Assembly: GCF_020085105.1 (NCBI RefSeq) | Contig: NC_058053.1 | Location: 13,788,888-13,852,887 of the forward strand | DNA from: Siniperca chuatsi | Lineage: Eukaryota; Chordata; Actinopteri; Centrarchiformes; Sinipercidae | Length of the DNA stretch: 64,000 nt | Direction of reading: 5' to 3' | The notes under the pieces: generated by a model | Database searches by the model: none | What the model was told of the DNA's origin: nothing | The model's input: the letters and a program-made list of their open reading frames with translations, nothing else | Program-made: the position numbers and the translations under genes | Shown: piece after piece, positions 36,082 through 48,900 of the stretch | Position numbering within the stretch: position 1 is the first letter of the stretch | Layout of the letters: every line of letters starts with the position of its first letter

Positions 36082-39000
36082 GTAACGACGTGAGGAGAGT
36101 AACTTTTTCAAACTGTGTGTGAAATGAGCCAAACATTACCAATATATCACCAATACTAGGTCACAGAGTAGCTTGCATTGCCGGTGTTTTTTAACTAACC
36201 TAGTGAAAGTGTGTATACTTGTTTTTATTTTTGTCAAACAGCAAGAAATCTTGAAAACATGATTATTAGTTATACATGTATATGAAAATGTGACACACAC
36301 AGACATATAGGCATATACCAGATTGCAGATATTGGTGCAAAAATAAAAATAACAGAAACCTCATTTTTACAGACTGAATATTATGAGCGATACACTCAAA
36401 AACTTCAAAAGCAAATAGAGGACCAGCAGCAGTTGATTTCAAAACTTGAAGCTAAGTTATCAGCAACAAGGCAACCATCAGGTTAGTGAGACGTGCCTGA
36501 TGATCTCTCTGCTTATATGCCAACAACATAATGTACTCTTGCATTGCATTCTTGGCATTGAAATTGACAACAAATTGTAATGGATTTTGTAATGGATCTG
36601 TTTCATCCAGCATTGCCTCCTGTACAAACTGTTAATTTTCACTGTTTTGGGTTCTAAGGAGAGATGAAATGTGAGCCTTGCAACCATCTCCTTGATGGGG
36701 CCAGCGCTTATAGGAAAGTACAGTACCTGGTATGTTCGCTGTGCTACAGTGTACTCTTTCTGTGTCTACACTATGTGAAAACTGCAATTTGTTGGCCCCA
36801 AAACTATTTTTTTCCTTCATTCTCACACATGAAATTACACACGAGCATACATGCAGCTTCCTCTCACATACAAACACACAAGCTGATAGTACTTCTGCTT
36901 GATGTTGTTGCACTTGTGTCGACAAGGATTGTAAAGGAACAGTGATAGAAAATTAATATAGCAGTAACTATGAGGCTCAAAATATGGTTGATCCATATAT
37001 AATTTATAATGTCAGACAACTTTTGAGCATTGTCTTTGTGACTGTAAGGTCTTAGCATCATCCTTTAAGTGACTTTTTCTTTTATCTCAGTAGCTCTCTG
37101 GCTGTACAGCACAAGTCAGCCTGCAAATATAACATTTTTTCCCAGTGTTTCTAACTCTTGTTCACACAGCTCTAAAGCAGTTTGCAGATTATACATGATA
37201 GTTAAGAGAAATTCTCTCCTTGTTCAGTCATTCGCTCTGATCAGTAGAGAATGTCCATGCTTTCATCGTTTTATCATGTTTCCATTCATTTGTCTTCCAA
37301 AGATTCAAGCAACAGAGGAAACCTGAGGTATTACATTGCTGCTTTAATAGTATCCAACTCTATTTTACTCCACACAAGGTGTATCCACTTTTACTTCACC
37401 AGATGGTGCTAGAGGATAATATCGCTGCACAGTTCAGCAGCTTGAGCTTTGCTGTTTATTATTTAACAGGGCCTGGAAACATTTTTTACTAGTAAATATA
37501 AATTTGTGATGTGTGAATACAACTGCAGATGTATTATCAATATGCCCTTGAATAATTGTTGTTAATGATCACTATCAATGTAATGTGTCTTTTTTCAGGA
37601 GAAAATGGGCACTGTTGCTGTTGCTCCTAATATGCCAGTCAACAGCAGCGTTGACTAGTACGTGTCTCTCCTAGTACAAAGACTTTTTTCTTTTCTTTTA
37701 TTTACATTTTTGACATTACAGTTAATGAATGGATTTTTTTTCTTACTCTGTATTTATTTGCTTGTCAGTCAGGACATGCTGGATGCATTTGAAGCAATTC
37801 AAGGGAAATTCCGTCAGATTCGGTCTCTAACCAGAAGACAAAAAGATCACCTAAAAAGATTCCATGGAGGAAATGATACATCAAACGGTAATATTAATAT
37901 TTGCCAAATATTATCTGCCATTTTTTAAGGCCTGAACCAAAATCCAATTGTTTTCTTAATTCAATTACATAAAAGAAAATGTGTTGATTTGAAATAGGTT
38001 TGTATATGTAATAACCTATGAGTTTACTAGCTTTTGCTTTGTTCTTTAAGATAATTAGATGGCGACACCTTAACGAGGACTGTACTTGAATATCCCATTG
38101 CCCTTTTGAACTATGGCTGGCCACCTCTGTGAAAATAGTGTGGATAAACACATTTAATAATTCCACTGACAAATGCATGATGTAGGCTTTAGCTGTATAA
38201 TTAATCATATCAACATAATTATTCATATAATAATTACAAAGTGTGATTACAAATATTTTTCTGTTATATATACGTATTGAAAGGACCCGGATTATATTTG
38301 AATGTGTGCAACGTCTCAAATCATTGCCAAGCTCAAATGTCCTTAAAGCCAGCGCTGGAATACGTCGACAAAAACTATGTAAAATCTCATGTTTTTCTGC
38401 CGTCTGACAGATCAGTGGTTCTCCATGCCCATCCAGTGCACAGACCGTACAGAAGAGGCAGAGACACCCTTTTCCTCAACGCTAAGGTCAGCAGTGGATA
38501 TCCCACTCCCGCCCACGTCTCTGGCGTCCCGCGGCGCCAGCCCCGAGGACAGGGACTTAGTAGACTCTCTCACCAAACTCAGTGTCAAATTCCCGCCCTC
38601 TGCGGACAGTGAATATGACTTCCTGAACAGTGCTCCAGAGAGACACATTGGTCTGACCATGCCCATGAAGCAGCCTCTCAGAACTGTCCCCTCCACACTG
38701 ACAGAGGAGGAGCCCGTGGAACTGCCCATGCCTTTTGTTTACCCTACACCCCCCTCCCACTCAACATCATCCTCGCTCTCCCAGGAGAGTGTGCGGGGAC
38801 CCCAGCAGGTGAGAATCACAGGAGAAGGTCTGAGAAAACTAGTAGCAAATTATCAGTTTCTGATTGGTCTTTGCTAATGGAGGAGTGAAACAGTGTGAAG
38901 TCCAAAAAAAAAAAAAAAAAAAAATCCCTTTGGCTTAATTTGAAACGTATTACTGTGTAATGTGTGCTGAATCTTTTTTTTACTTAAGCATGGATGCTCT

Positions 39001-39651
39001 GGTTATATTTGGCATCTTTGCTGGAAAGTGTGAGCCAGATGGAAGCACATTACGGTGTCTGAATCTGATGAAACAAGTATGATGGTTAAGTGGGATTTTA
39101 TTTGCTGATGTGTATAAATGCCTAATAAAAAATTGTGAATGACATGCAGTAAGATCTAAAAGTTGGTCCAGTTTTTCATAATATGATTCTTTGCCTGGAT
39201 TACATCAACACGGGCATTTATAGTAGGCAAGACTGTTTTGATAGTTTGGATGAACACATAAATAGTAAGATAATTAAAAACTTGAAATTAAATAGCCTTT
39301 TGCCTTTACTGTCACTGAGGATTATTGTAGACTGTTGGGTTGACAGAGGACATGTTCCTTAAAGCAACAGATACTTCAACTTGAAGGCCAAGTGGTCCAG
39401 CGTGCTTTAATAGAGTGAGTGTAAGGATTGTTTAGAGCATGAATAATATATTGTTTTCTTTGGTTCATCCTGCTCTGCAGCCTCTCTGGAGCCCTGAGCT
39501 GTGTGATGCAGTTGACGCGGGAACAGAGCTGGCGACGCCTCAGAGCAGCAGTCCTAATAAATGTGCTTTCTGCCACGCTGTGGTTCCTCAGGACCGAATG
39601 AACAGCCACCTCTACTCGCATTTCTCGCCTAAGAATGAAGCCGACAATTGA
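35983..39651 (+). CDS. tank: TRAF family member-associated NF-kappa-B activator (7 coding exons, 341 aa)
   Basis: TANK is a cytoplasmic adaptor that ties TBK1/IKK-epsilon to TRAF proteins and tunes interferon and NF-kappa-B signalling. The exons sum to 1026 bp with matching phases, giving 341 aa (human 425). Residues 1-70 form a coiled coil (MERNIGDQLNKAFEAYRQ, then ERYTQKLQKQIEDQQQLISK). About 113-150 is the TBK1-binding domain, with FEAIQGKFRQIRSLTRRQKD. PIQCT at 159-163 is the conserved TRAF-binding motif. Later come LSVKFPP and NSAPER, close to human FNVKFPP and HSTPER, then RGPQQ. The end is a C2H2-like zinc finger with C313, C316, H328 and H332. The protein is shorter in the middle than the mammalian one but keeps all binding modules. 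It diverges from rbms1, as in mammals. Confidence 0.94.
36373..36481 (+). CDS. tank: tank coding exon 2
   Basis: Acceptor CATTTTTACAG, donor GTTAGT; 109 bp. It continues the coiled coil: TEYYERYTQKLQKQIEDQQQ. Confidence 0.92.
36659..36729 (+). CDS. tank: tank coding exon 3
   Basis: Acceptor GGGTTCTAAG, donor GTATGT; 71 bp. In the phase set by the previous exon it encodes EMKCEPCNHLLDGASAYRKV then QYL. It has a CxxC pair I do not recall in human TANK. Confidence 0.78.
37599..37657 (+). CDS. tank: tank coding exon 4
   Basis: Acceptor TCTTTTTTCAG, donor GTACGT; 59 bp, encoding EKMGTVAVAPNMPVNSSVD. It is low in conservation; support comes from splice sites and phase. Confidence 0.72.
37769..37887 (+). 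CDS. tank: tank coding exon 5 (TBK1-binding domain)
   Basis: Acceptor GCTTGTCAG, donor GTAATA; 119 bp. It encodes QDMLDAFEAIQGKFRQIRSL then TRRQKDHLKRF, similar to human FWDLKEEFHKI..AKAQKDHLSKL. Confidence 0.92.
38411..38808 (+). CDS. tank: tank coding exon 6 (TRAF motif)
   Basis: Acceptor CGTCTGACAG, donor GTGAGA; 398 bp, the largest exon. It opens DQWFSMPIQCTDRTEE with the TRAF-binding PIQCT and ends RGPQQ. The antisense open frame is a shadow. Confidence 0.94.
39481..39651 (+). CDS. tank: tank coding exon 7 (zinc finger) and stop
   Basis: Acceptor TGCTCTGCAG; it encodes PLWSPELCDAV through CAFCHAVVP..NSHLYSHF and stops at TGA 39649-39651. The C-x2-C-x11-H-x3-H pattern is a C2H2-type finger as in human TANK. 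Confidence 0.93.
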   Translation, partial: PLWSPELCDAVDAGTELATPQSSSPNKCAFCHAVVPQDRMNSHLYSHFSPKNEADN

Positions 39652-39908
39652 CAGTGGAAGCAGAGACTGACAGGCCAAGGCCACAACTACTCCAAGACTT
39701 ACTGTATTCATGGTCATGTCCTGCCTGCCATGAAGTATATGCGCTGTACTGGATTTGAAATGACACTGCAATAAGACTTGAATCCATTTATTTAATATTG
39801 AAGAACTGAATGGTACACTTTCTTGCCCATTATATTTTTTCTAATATCACGCTGAGATTTTACTCTAGTACTAAGTGACGTTGATGCATAATATGGTATA
39901 TATGAGCA

Positions 39909-39914
39909 AATAAA
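39909..39914 (+). terminator. tank: tank polyadenylation signal
   Basis: AATAAA about 258 bp past the stop, the first clear canonical hexamer downstream. Confidence 0.7.
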
Positions 39915-39949
39915 GCCGACATTTACTCTTGCAACATTTTTTATCATTT

Positions 39950-42900
39950 GAATCGTTTTCAACATGCAAAAGTAAAACAGGTTGCACTACTCTGTGTCCT
40001 TACATAAAGACATAAGGCGGACAAGATGTGTATTTATTAACTTTCTTTAACATGTTTATACAATTTTATTTTAAAACATCATTTGCATTAATAACATGCA
40101 ACAATTCCTCTAGAGAGACATTCATTCTTAGGCAAATAATGATGAAGATTTGCTTTGTAAATTTGAAATTTGCAATGATTTCTGCTGAAATACGACACCC
40201 TTGCCTCCTTTTTATGTGTTTGTTATTTCCAACTTTGAAATCATTTTAAAAGTTAGTATGCCATGTGTTCATTAAAATTCTCTACCCAGATGGCAACACA
40301 TAACATTAGGCACATGCTCATTGTTCAATTAGATGCCCATTTACCTTGCTATTTGTATAATAATGGTTTTACCTTAGGCAATATTATACTGTATTATATT
40401 AATATTTATTTAATGGGTAAATGAACTTGATATGACGTTTTTACTCCAATAACGCTATACAAAGTGATAAAATTAGACATTCTAGGTGTGTGCCAGTTTC
40501 AGATGACATTATAGGCTACATAGGATTAATTGTGGAAAAATATGAGAGTTTCACAAAATATTAAAGAAACTGAAGAGTTAAATACAGGTAATCGTAATTT
40601 GGAAACAGATGATGTTTCAGTCACTGTGTGAAAGTACATTTACAGTATGTACAGTATCTATCATTTGACTAAACCTGAGTATTTTCTAAACAGCAGCATC
40701 AGCTTTTGACTTCTACAGTATTTATTCACACCTTTGCAAACAATTGCAGTGATTTTCACCATTCAGTGTGATGATGTTTGAGGACACTGTTTGTTGGAAC
40801 ACGTTTGTTGTGCAGAGAGGACCTTGCAGCTCTTCAGCTATGGGCTGGTAACACTTGTGCTGGGTAGATGCGCTGGTGTGAAGACTGCAAACAACCATTT
40901 TTTTTTCCTTTTACAAGTGTTGGGCATTATAACTCACTTCTCATAATCAAATAATGCTTAATAGACTGATTTGTTATTTCAACCTTAACTGATACTTGGC
41001 GCTGAGCATTTCACTTTGTTTCATAAATAGCTCTGAAGGGTGTAAAAGCTATGATGTAGTAATGCTATCAACTATTCCCAACTAGTGAATCATTAGACTA
41101 AGATAGAAGAGCGCTACTAAAACACATTGTCTATGTGAAGGAAAAGAGTCGTCATACATGTCATTTGTTGTATTTACAAAGGTGAATATCACATATTGAT
41201 TGATGCTAAATGTAATGCATGTTCATTTTGGAGTGACATAAATCACATAATTTTACATTTCACATCACATCATGAACACTGAGGGGAGAATTTATTCAGA
41301 TTTTTTTGGCAAATACATATCCCTAATGATCCTCTCTGGTTAATCTGTGAAAAGTCGAACATTGCGCAGCCCTGCATGCTTTTCTCTCTGGGATCATGAA
41401 CAGCTGCTTGCTCATAATTATGTTGTCATTCATTGTTATTTGGAAGAGGAAACTCGTACTGACAGCTAGGTTTGTGTGTGTATGTGTGTGTGTTTCTGTA
41501 CACTGTATATTTACTCGCTTTTGTATACAGTAATGTGAACTGTTTGAGAAAACTCCACTCCACAGTTTTAAGGCATTGTTGTTGCCATCATTTCCAGTAG
41601 AATATGAGATACATGTGCCATCTTTCTCCTTGTGACATTTGCTACCAGAAGCAGTAGATCTGAAATAGATTTAAGAGCCACAAAAAAAAGAAAAAAAAAA
41701 GGAAAAGGATATGGATTGAGATGGAGAAGTAGCAGGCTGATTACAAGGTGTCAAAATTGCCAGGAGCAAGAAGGTGAAAGCAATCAGGGGTGAGAAGAGT
41801 GCAGCATTCGTGAGGGGCAACTAATTATCCATCTCATTTGTGGAGAGAAGCATTTGAGGCAGCTCTAGCCCACTGAATGGTGACAGATTGGTGCGGAGGA
41901 GAGGGGAGGTGTTAGAACAATGGAGCCCAGCTCACCATCATTACTGCATGCTAATCAGCAGTGCTTCTGCACCACCAGTCGGTGCTGAAGAGAGTTCGGG
42001 GAGACAGTGAAGTCATCGGCTTCAGGGGACCACAGTCATTTTTAAGCAGAGAGGAAAGGGAGGAAACTGACGCACAGTATAGCTGCTGGCTCTCTTCCAC
42101 CACTTATTCAAGCTTGTAGGTTATCCTATGCAGAGACTGGTCTATGCGGCCTGCATCATCAGCTTGTATACTTGCAAGATGAGCTGATTGTACTGGAGTG
42201 TTTTTAAGTGGATTGAGTGAAATAATCACTATGGTGTAATACAGAATATACATGTGGTAATTTAATTAAAAATCAATAGAATAAGTTTTGAGATTTTAGG
42301 CAGTGGCAGTGTAATTTAAATACCCACTACAGTATACACCCAAATGTCCATGCCACTTAATAAATGCACCTACTGTCTACAAATGCAAATCGTTATTGTT
42401 AAAATAATGAATATAAACAAAGACAGAGAAAAAAAATGAGAAATGTAATCAGTAAAAGCATAATAAAAGGAACATAAACATGCTATATAAACGGGAAAAA
42501 ATAACACTGTGTTAGGGCTTTTCAAGATTTTCAAAAGAGATTTTAAGGTTTTGAATAAGTTCTGCCAAACTCATTGATAGAAAAAATACAAATCAGATTT
42601 AGCATTATTATTTCATGAAATATGATGCATATAACAAAGCTTGTTTGTATGTATGCAGCACATCTCTAAGCATGTCACCTGCTTTGTAAGTTATTTTCAT
42701 CTGTGTTCAGAGTGAATAAAATAAGTCATATACGGCTACAAGCAGGGCCGCTGCGCAACAATAGTGTTTAAAGATGGAGAACGCAGCCGTGTATTTCTGT
42801 TTTTGAGCAAGAACATTTAAAATCTACACTCATTCTGTGAATAATAACACCTTTTCATAACCACAGTCAAAAACATTAGTTTTGGTCTAATGGTAAAATT

Positions 42901-45900
42901 GCAATATCCATTGTTTATTAACAGGAAGCACTATTACATTAAATGTGTAATCTATAATCCAGTTATGCACAAAAGGGTAGCCTAAAAAAAAAATCAACAT
43001 TGGACATGTTATTACTACCAAACTGCTCAACAGGCCTTTTGACTTACACTGGACAACAATTACTATTATTTTCTAATCAAGGTTTGTTTACATCCATAAT
43101 GGTTGTAGACACAGCTGTAAAACAGGTCTACAGTTTGAGTTTTGCAAAACAGTGAAAAAGCTTCAAATTTTAAGTGTAAATCTACCTGAATTTAATGTTA
43201 TCAAAAAATACGTATTTGTCCTTTAATTATGCTTTTTTTGTTAAAAGAATGGCTATTCACTAATACTTTTTCTTTCCTACTGTCTTGCTCTTTACACCTA
43301 TCGACAGTTTTTATATTGTATATAATAAATATACATATTGTACACAATGACCAGCAATAGTTCTTGTATTCCTGTAGACATCACATCTGTGTAAGTCTGG
43401 TTTCTGACATTAATTGATATCAAGAAATTAGTGCTTAAAATACAATATTTAAACAACAATAATATTTTAAATACCTAAACTCCTTTAAACAAACATCTTT
43501 TTTTTTTTATTAGCCAGTAATTGGATTGTAATTACAGTAGACAATAGACAGATGAGGCGCCATTCCACTAAGTCATTATTTTCAACAATTACTTTTCTAA
43601 ATATTTAAACAATGTTTATCAGATCGTGCCATTGCCAAGAAGATGTAACACAAGTGAGGAAAAAAAAGAGATTGTTAAAGGGTTTAATCAAATGGAAACA
43701 AAACACAGAGACAGCAAGTGGATTAAGGTCACCTGGCTAGAATGCCCTCTTCACATCAATGTCATTTCGATAATTAACAACTTAGGAGAGAAGCATATTC
43801 AGCTGTCGGTGCACTGGTCACCGTTGGCATGAGAGACTGCCAACTCTCAGGGCGTTGCGAGCTGAGAGTATCACCTCACAGTTGTCTTGCCATGCGTTGG
43901 GCTCCTCGTGCTCTCTGTGCAGAAGTGGTGGAGCTGACTTTGTGTTCGATTAAATGTGTTGAAGCCATCGCTGCCTGTGCAAAGTCTCAGAACAGCCCCT
44001 CTCCATTGTGTTTGTTTCAGTGCTGGTCTGAGAGCCCTGATTTCTGGAGCAGAGATTTGGCAGTCACAGCAAGTGATGACAGAGGCAGTGGTGAGATCGC
44101 ACCCAGAACCCCAAAGGAGACTCACATTTCATGGGCTCGTTCAATACACAGAACGCAAAATACACTCATCGGTGGAGTCCGATGATGCCATTGTTCTGAA
44201 AATCACATTGTTCAGCCACCACAGCAAAGACTACTTTTTTATGTTTACTTGTGGAGGGTTGGAGTGTTGGGCATTTGTAAACTTCTGAACTTTTTGAAGA
44301 CATTTGGCTGCCAATTTGAAATAATTGTGCGACTGAAAGCCTGGCTCTCAAGATGTCATCCTCCTGTTATTTTATTGTCGCCGTTAAATCAGCGTAGGCT
44401 GTTTTTTCTCCTTGACACATGGGGGTGGGATGGAGCATGGGGATGTTTGCGGAATGGTAACTCGCAATTCAAGGGTTAAGGCAGCATGAAAGAATCCATT
44501 CTCGGTTTAATGACCTAGCCTTGCTGGGCGAGGACGACAGGGAACATGCTCTTGACTTGTACTGAATTTGCCAATTAACACCTCCAATAACAGGCTGCCT
44601 CTGAACATCACCAATGTAGAGAGAGGAGGAGCAACTCTCATGCACTTTGTTTTTCAGCCTCTGATCCTGTAATGATAAGATCTGTGATTTCTTCATACAC
44701 TGAAAAAGATTTTGCCTTACACACTGCTTGGTAAATTTTCTTTCATAGTAGAATTTTGTATGAATTGCCGAAATTGCTTTGGGATAAATCCTCACTTCTT
44801 GAGCTGCGTAGTCGCTGCCTACCAGACTGGCAGTGATGTTGGAAATATTTTATTTTTCCACGTGCTGCTTGAATCCTTATGTAGTTGTTGGACATTCTAT
44901 TTTTCGCACATGCCCATATGGCCATGTGCAGCTTCAATTAGACACATGGCTGGTATCTAAGATACACCGTGCTTGATTAGCCTTGTCCCTTCTTATTGTT
45001 ATACATAAAAATACAAAAACAACAGTGCCGTCTTTGATAGATATTTCTGAAAAGATCTGTCCCCTCAAATAAGGTCCCCATTCTAGTCACCCCTCTGGTT
45101 TCACACATGCTTATCAGACTCCCAAACAACACCTAGTACAGGTGTGAATATCAAAATCCCCAGTGAAAATCACAGTGGGTACTCTTGTGTTGTCCTCGGA
45201 GTCCTCTTACATGCAGCAGTGGCTTTGCATTGGGGCTGAGATGCTGCTGGCTAACAGCAACTGCAGAAACACCTTTGACTGAGTGTAAGGTGGACATCCT
45301 TACACCAAATGTGCTTAATGACTGAAAAACTGCCGCGCAGATCTAATTGAAAAGTGTACAGTAGGTGGTTATTGCTCAGTACAATCACACCATAACACAG
45401 TAGTTTCACAATTAATTAACAGGTACTTTAACAATATACAATAATTGAAATATGTCTGCATAATTGATAACAGTTCACACCATAGGGAAAGGGCAGTGAT
45501 CCATCTAATCATAGTAATAAAGTGTAGTGGGTTAGGACACAACAGATAACACTTGAAGTGTGAGCTGTGTACAACTGTGACGACAAAGGCCTCGTCCTAA
45601 CACTTTGTCAACATAACAGATACAAATACTGCGAAGATGTTAGTCATATTCATGTTAAAATGACTGAGGAGATCCACAATGTACATCCCTGAGTAGCTCT
45701 TTTATTCTCATGCTAGACCACCTTTGTGTCATGCGTGGAAAAATATGAACCTTGTTAGAGATGCTAGATACAAATCAATTCATTTATTCAGTGTTAAGAA
45801 ACCATCTGGCTTGATTAAAGCTGAAAGTCATCCTGGCAGGCCAGTTTCCTGACTGACACCTCATAGAATTAGTGGGAGGACGGCTTCATTTACCGTCTTT

Positions 45901-48900
45901 GCTCAGCTCAGACTACACGGCTTAGCATGTCGCTGTACCCTAAGCTTAGACAGGCACTGAAAAGTCTTCCACAAGCTCCGTTTACATCAAGTCTTTGTTA
46001 CAGTATTAAACAGATTCAGCATATCTGGGTTGTTGTTTATTAGTCTTAGATAGTGAGATATAACACTTTTTGTGTTCTCTTTGTGGAAGTTGTGAAAATG
46101 GCACGCCATATGTAATACACTTGCTTGCTGTTGGTCTTGCCAATTCCCCCAAGATCAGTAATTCCTGTGCCAATGCTCACACTCTCTCTTTGTCCTTGTG
46201 ATTTGATTGAGCTCGTTGGATTGGATGGGTTTCTTCTTGCTGCTGTGTCTGGCGTTTAGTTGTTGATTTGATGTCACTCACGGTCCAGTTAAAATAACCA
46301 TTTGAACCAGAACATACGTGTTCAGATATACCTCCAAGCTCATTTGGTATAATCATAGTAAACAACCCAGAGCAAATGGGAGACAGATATGGATAAACTG
46401 AAGCATATTCCTGTAATTTTTCCCCCTTCTAATTCTGCACAAAACAAATTGGCTGCATATTTTGTTCACACCTTGTGTAACCTGGGGATAGCAAGCGCAA
46501 TTCTCCCTCGTCATACCTGTGACAACAACCTGCAAAGTGCTCCCAGTGCCCTAATCTGCAAGGTAGAGACCTGCTGCTGCTGCATGTAGATGTTGTTTTC
46601 TTCTTCCTTGGCTGCTTGTCCCTGTGGTTTTTACGTTTACACGCCCACCAGAATCACACAAGGTAAAAGAGAATATGCGAATGTCTCGCAAGCTACCAAT
46701 TTTGTTTTTCTTCTCGAAAACATGTTAGCATTCAGCAGAAAGCAATAAAGGCATACTGTGGTGTTTGATTTAGAAATGGCAGTCAGACCATGATTTTAGC
46801 ATCAACAGATGGCCAGTAGATTGGTTTAAATGAGTAACACCACTGCCTGCTTTATAGTTGGCTCAAGTAGTAGAGTAGTGTACTACTGTCTTATCATATC
46901 TCCTTGTGTGAATGATGATGTCACAGTGATAGATGCTACTCAAGTGGGATCAGACCTATTCAGTGATGCCTGTAGAGACCAGCTCTGGGAGATCCCTGTC
47001 TGGCTGCATTATTCAACAATACTCCTTACCTCTCCCAGGGAAAAGGGACTGCTGAATATTTGAAAGATAGATTTTTATTTTTTATTTTAAGTGTATAGAT
47101 GTGGATGTGGATGGGGGGGGGGGTGTAGAAACAGTGCCAGTCGGTGCAGCCTGGATGGTCACCAAGGCAACTTGCCGAGTTTTTCTAACTGATCTACGGG
47201 ACTTCTTGGCTGTCTCACTGGGGGACGTTTTGGAAAAGCGGGCTTCTTCGAGCGCCTTTTGACAGCGACTACGAGTTGACAGATCATTGATCATTTTAGT
47301 CTCATAATTATGGCCACCAATTAGTTTACAATTTGATCAAACCATGTTGCATAGAGCTTTTGAGTCACCTGGATATCTATTTTTTTCTGGCGATACCAGT
47401 TGCTACTCTCATTACACCTTGCAGAACATTTCTAGAGCTCAAACTATAGGTTAAGCTAAACTATAGTGCTATTAAGGCTTTTCTAAAATTTCAAAATGAG
47501 TAAAAGGTTTCCGAATCTTCTCTGGACTCCTGGGCTGTTTTGCGGAACTGAATGTATCAATATTTCAGTTGCAACATAAGAAAGGAAATCTACTCATTGA
47601 TAACGTACCAGACATTGTGCCAGACAGTGATAGCCTATTTTCAAAACGGCAGCATAAAAAAAAAACATGGCTGCAGAACCACTGCTCAGATCCTGACGAG
47701 CCAAGCTGAGTATCGATCCATCTGGCTCTGAAGACACTGTCATGTCACCTTTGCATTTAAGTGTTATCTTGTCAGCTTCAAATGATCTAGCTGTCAGATC
47801 TGGAAAAAGCTGGCCTGTGTGATGTTGCTTTGTCTCTAATGTCCAGCTGTTGCTACAACAGTCTGCACGTGCAAGATATTTTAATCCAGTGTTTCAACAG
47901 TGTTTTGTGTATGTCAAGAAATATGTCTAATCTGCTGATATCTTATGATCTACACACTGTATACTGTATAGTCTATATAATTGTGTGTGTGTCTGTGCAT
48001 CTGTTTCAACAAATATACTTTGTATTAAATTCCCCATTATGAATGACAGTTGATTCTTAGGTCCACAGTTTCAGTCAGTTATCATCTTATTCTTTCCTTG
48101 GTGTCACCCATGCCCTCAGATAATTAAAAAGACAACTTACAATGATAGTTATCAGAATCTCAGTATCAACTCAAACCAAGTGCAAATTGCCTCAAAACTG
48201 ACTCTTTACAGCAGATTTAACTGATAGTTAAAGGTTGGAAATCCAGCTTTGTGGTGAAAGGGCACAAACTCTTTCAACCAAGGTGTGGTAACAGGGTGAA
48301 AATTTGAAAGCAAATTCATTCCCTGCTAATGCAGTGCTGATATGATAACACACCCACTGTATTGCACTCACAGCACTAATCTTCATGTTTTCACTCACAT
48401 TTGCTGCAAACGTTTGTAGTCGTTCTATAATTTATCTTTTTCTTTTTTTTTGTATTTGTTCTTTTCTCATACACGAATCAGTGTACGGTGTCCAATGTCT
48501 AATTTTGTCCCAGCGTAGCGGCTTAGTTTCCTGGTCATTTAAAGAGTGGATCAGTTCCTAAAGGCTCTTGGAGATGCTGCAGGCCGGAGAGCGTGTTGGG
48601 CTGCTATAAAGGCAACAGTAGGACACCAGCCAGTAGTTCACACTTGTTGGAGCATACCGGTGAGGCTGTGAAGATGGACTTTTTGTTGATTATACGGTAC
48701 TGTCTGTATTTCTCATCTTTCTAATTAGTGTGAGATTGTGGCACTGTGTGATGCATTCTTTTCTCTACGCCATTCTGAAACATACAGTGTCCTGTAGCAC
48801 TTGTGCGGCTGTATGGATTAAACATTCATATTGTAAAAAAAAAAAAAAAAAAAAACTAAAGGATCACTACATTTATTTCTTTATCAGCCTTACAATTGGC

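Noticed and set aside
36730-36945. Open continuation of tank exon 3 past its donor
   Set aside because: It is intron read-through with hydrophobic low-similarity sequence; phase to the next exon fits only if the donor at 36730 is used.
38412-38760. Antisense frames over tank exon 6
   Set aside because: The sense frame carries the PIQCT motif and human-like blocks; the antisense frames are shadows.
47082-47294. 70-codon minus-strand frame rich in Lys, Arg and Ser
   Set aside because: No splice context, no known family, and it ends in a homopolymer-rich stretch. It does not resemble PSMD14.
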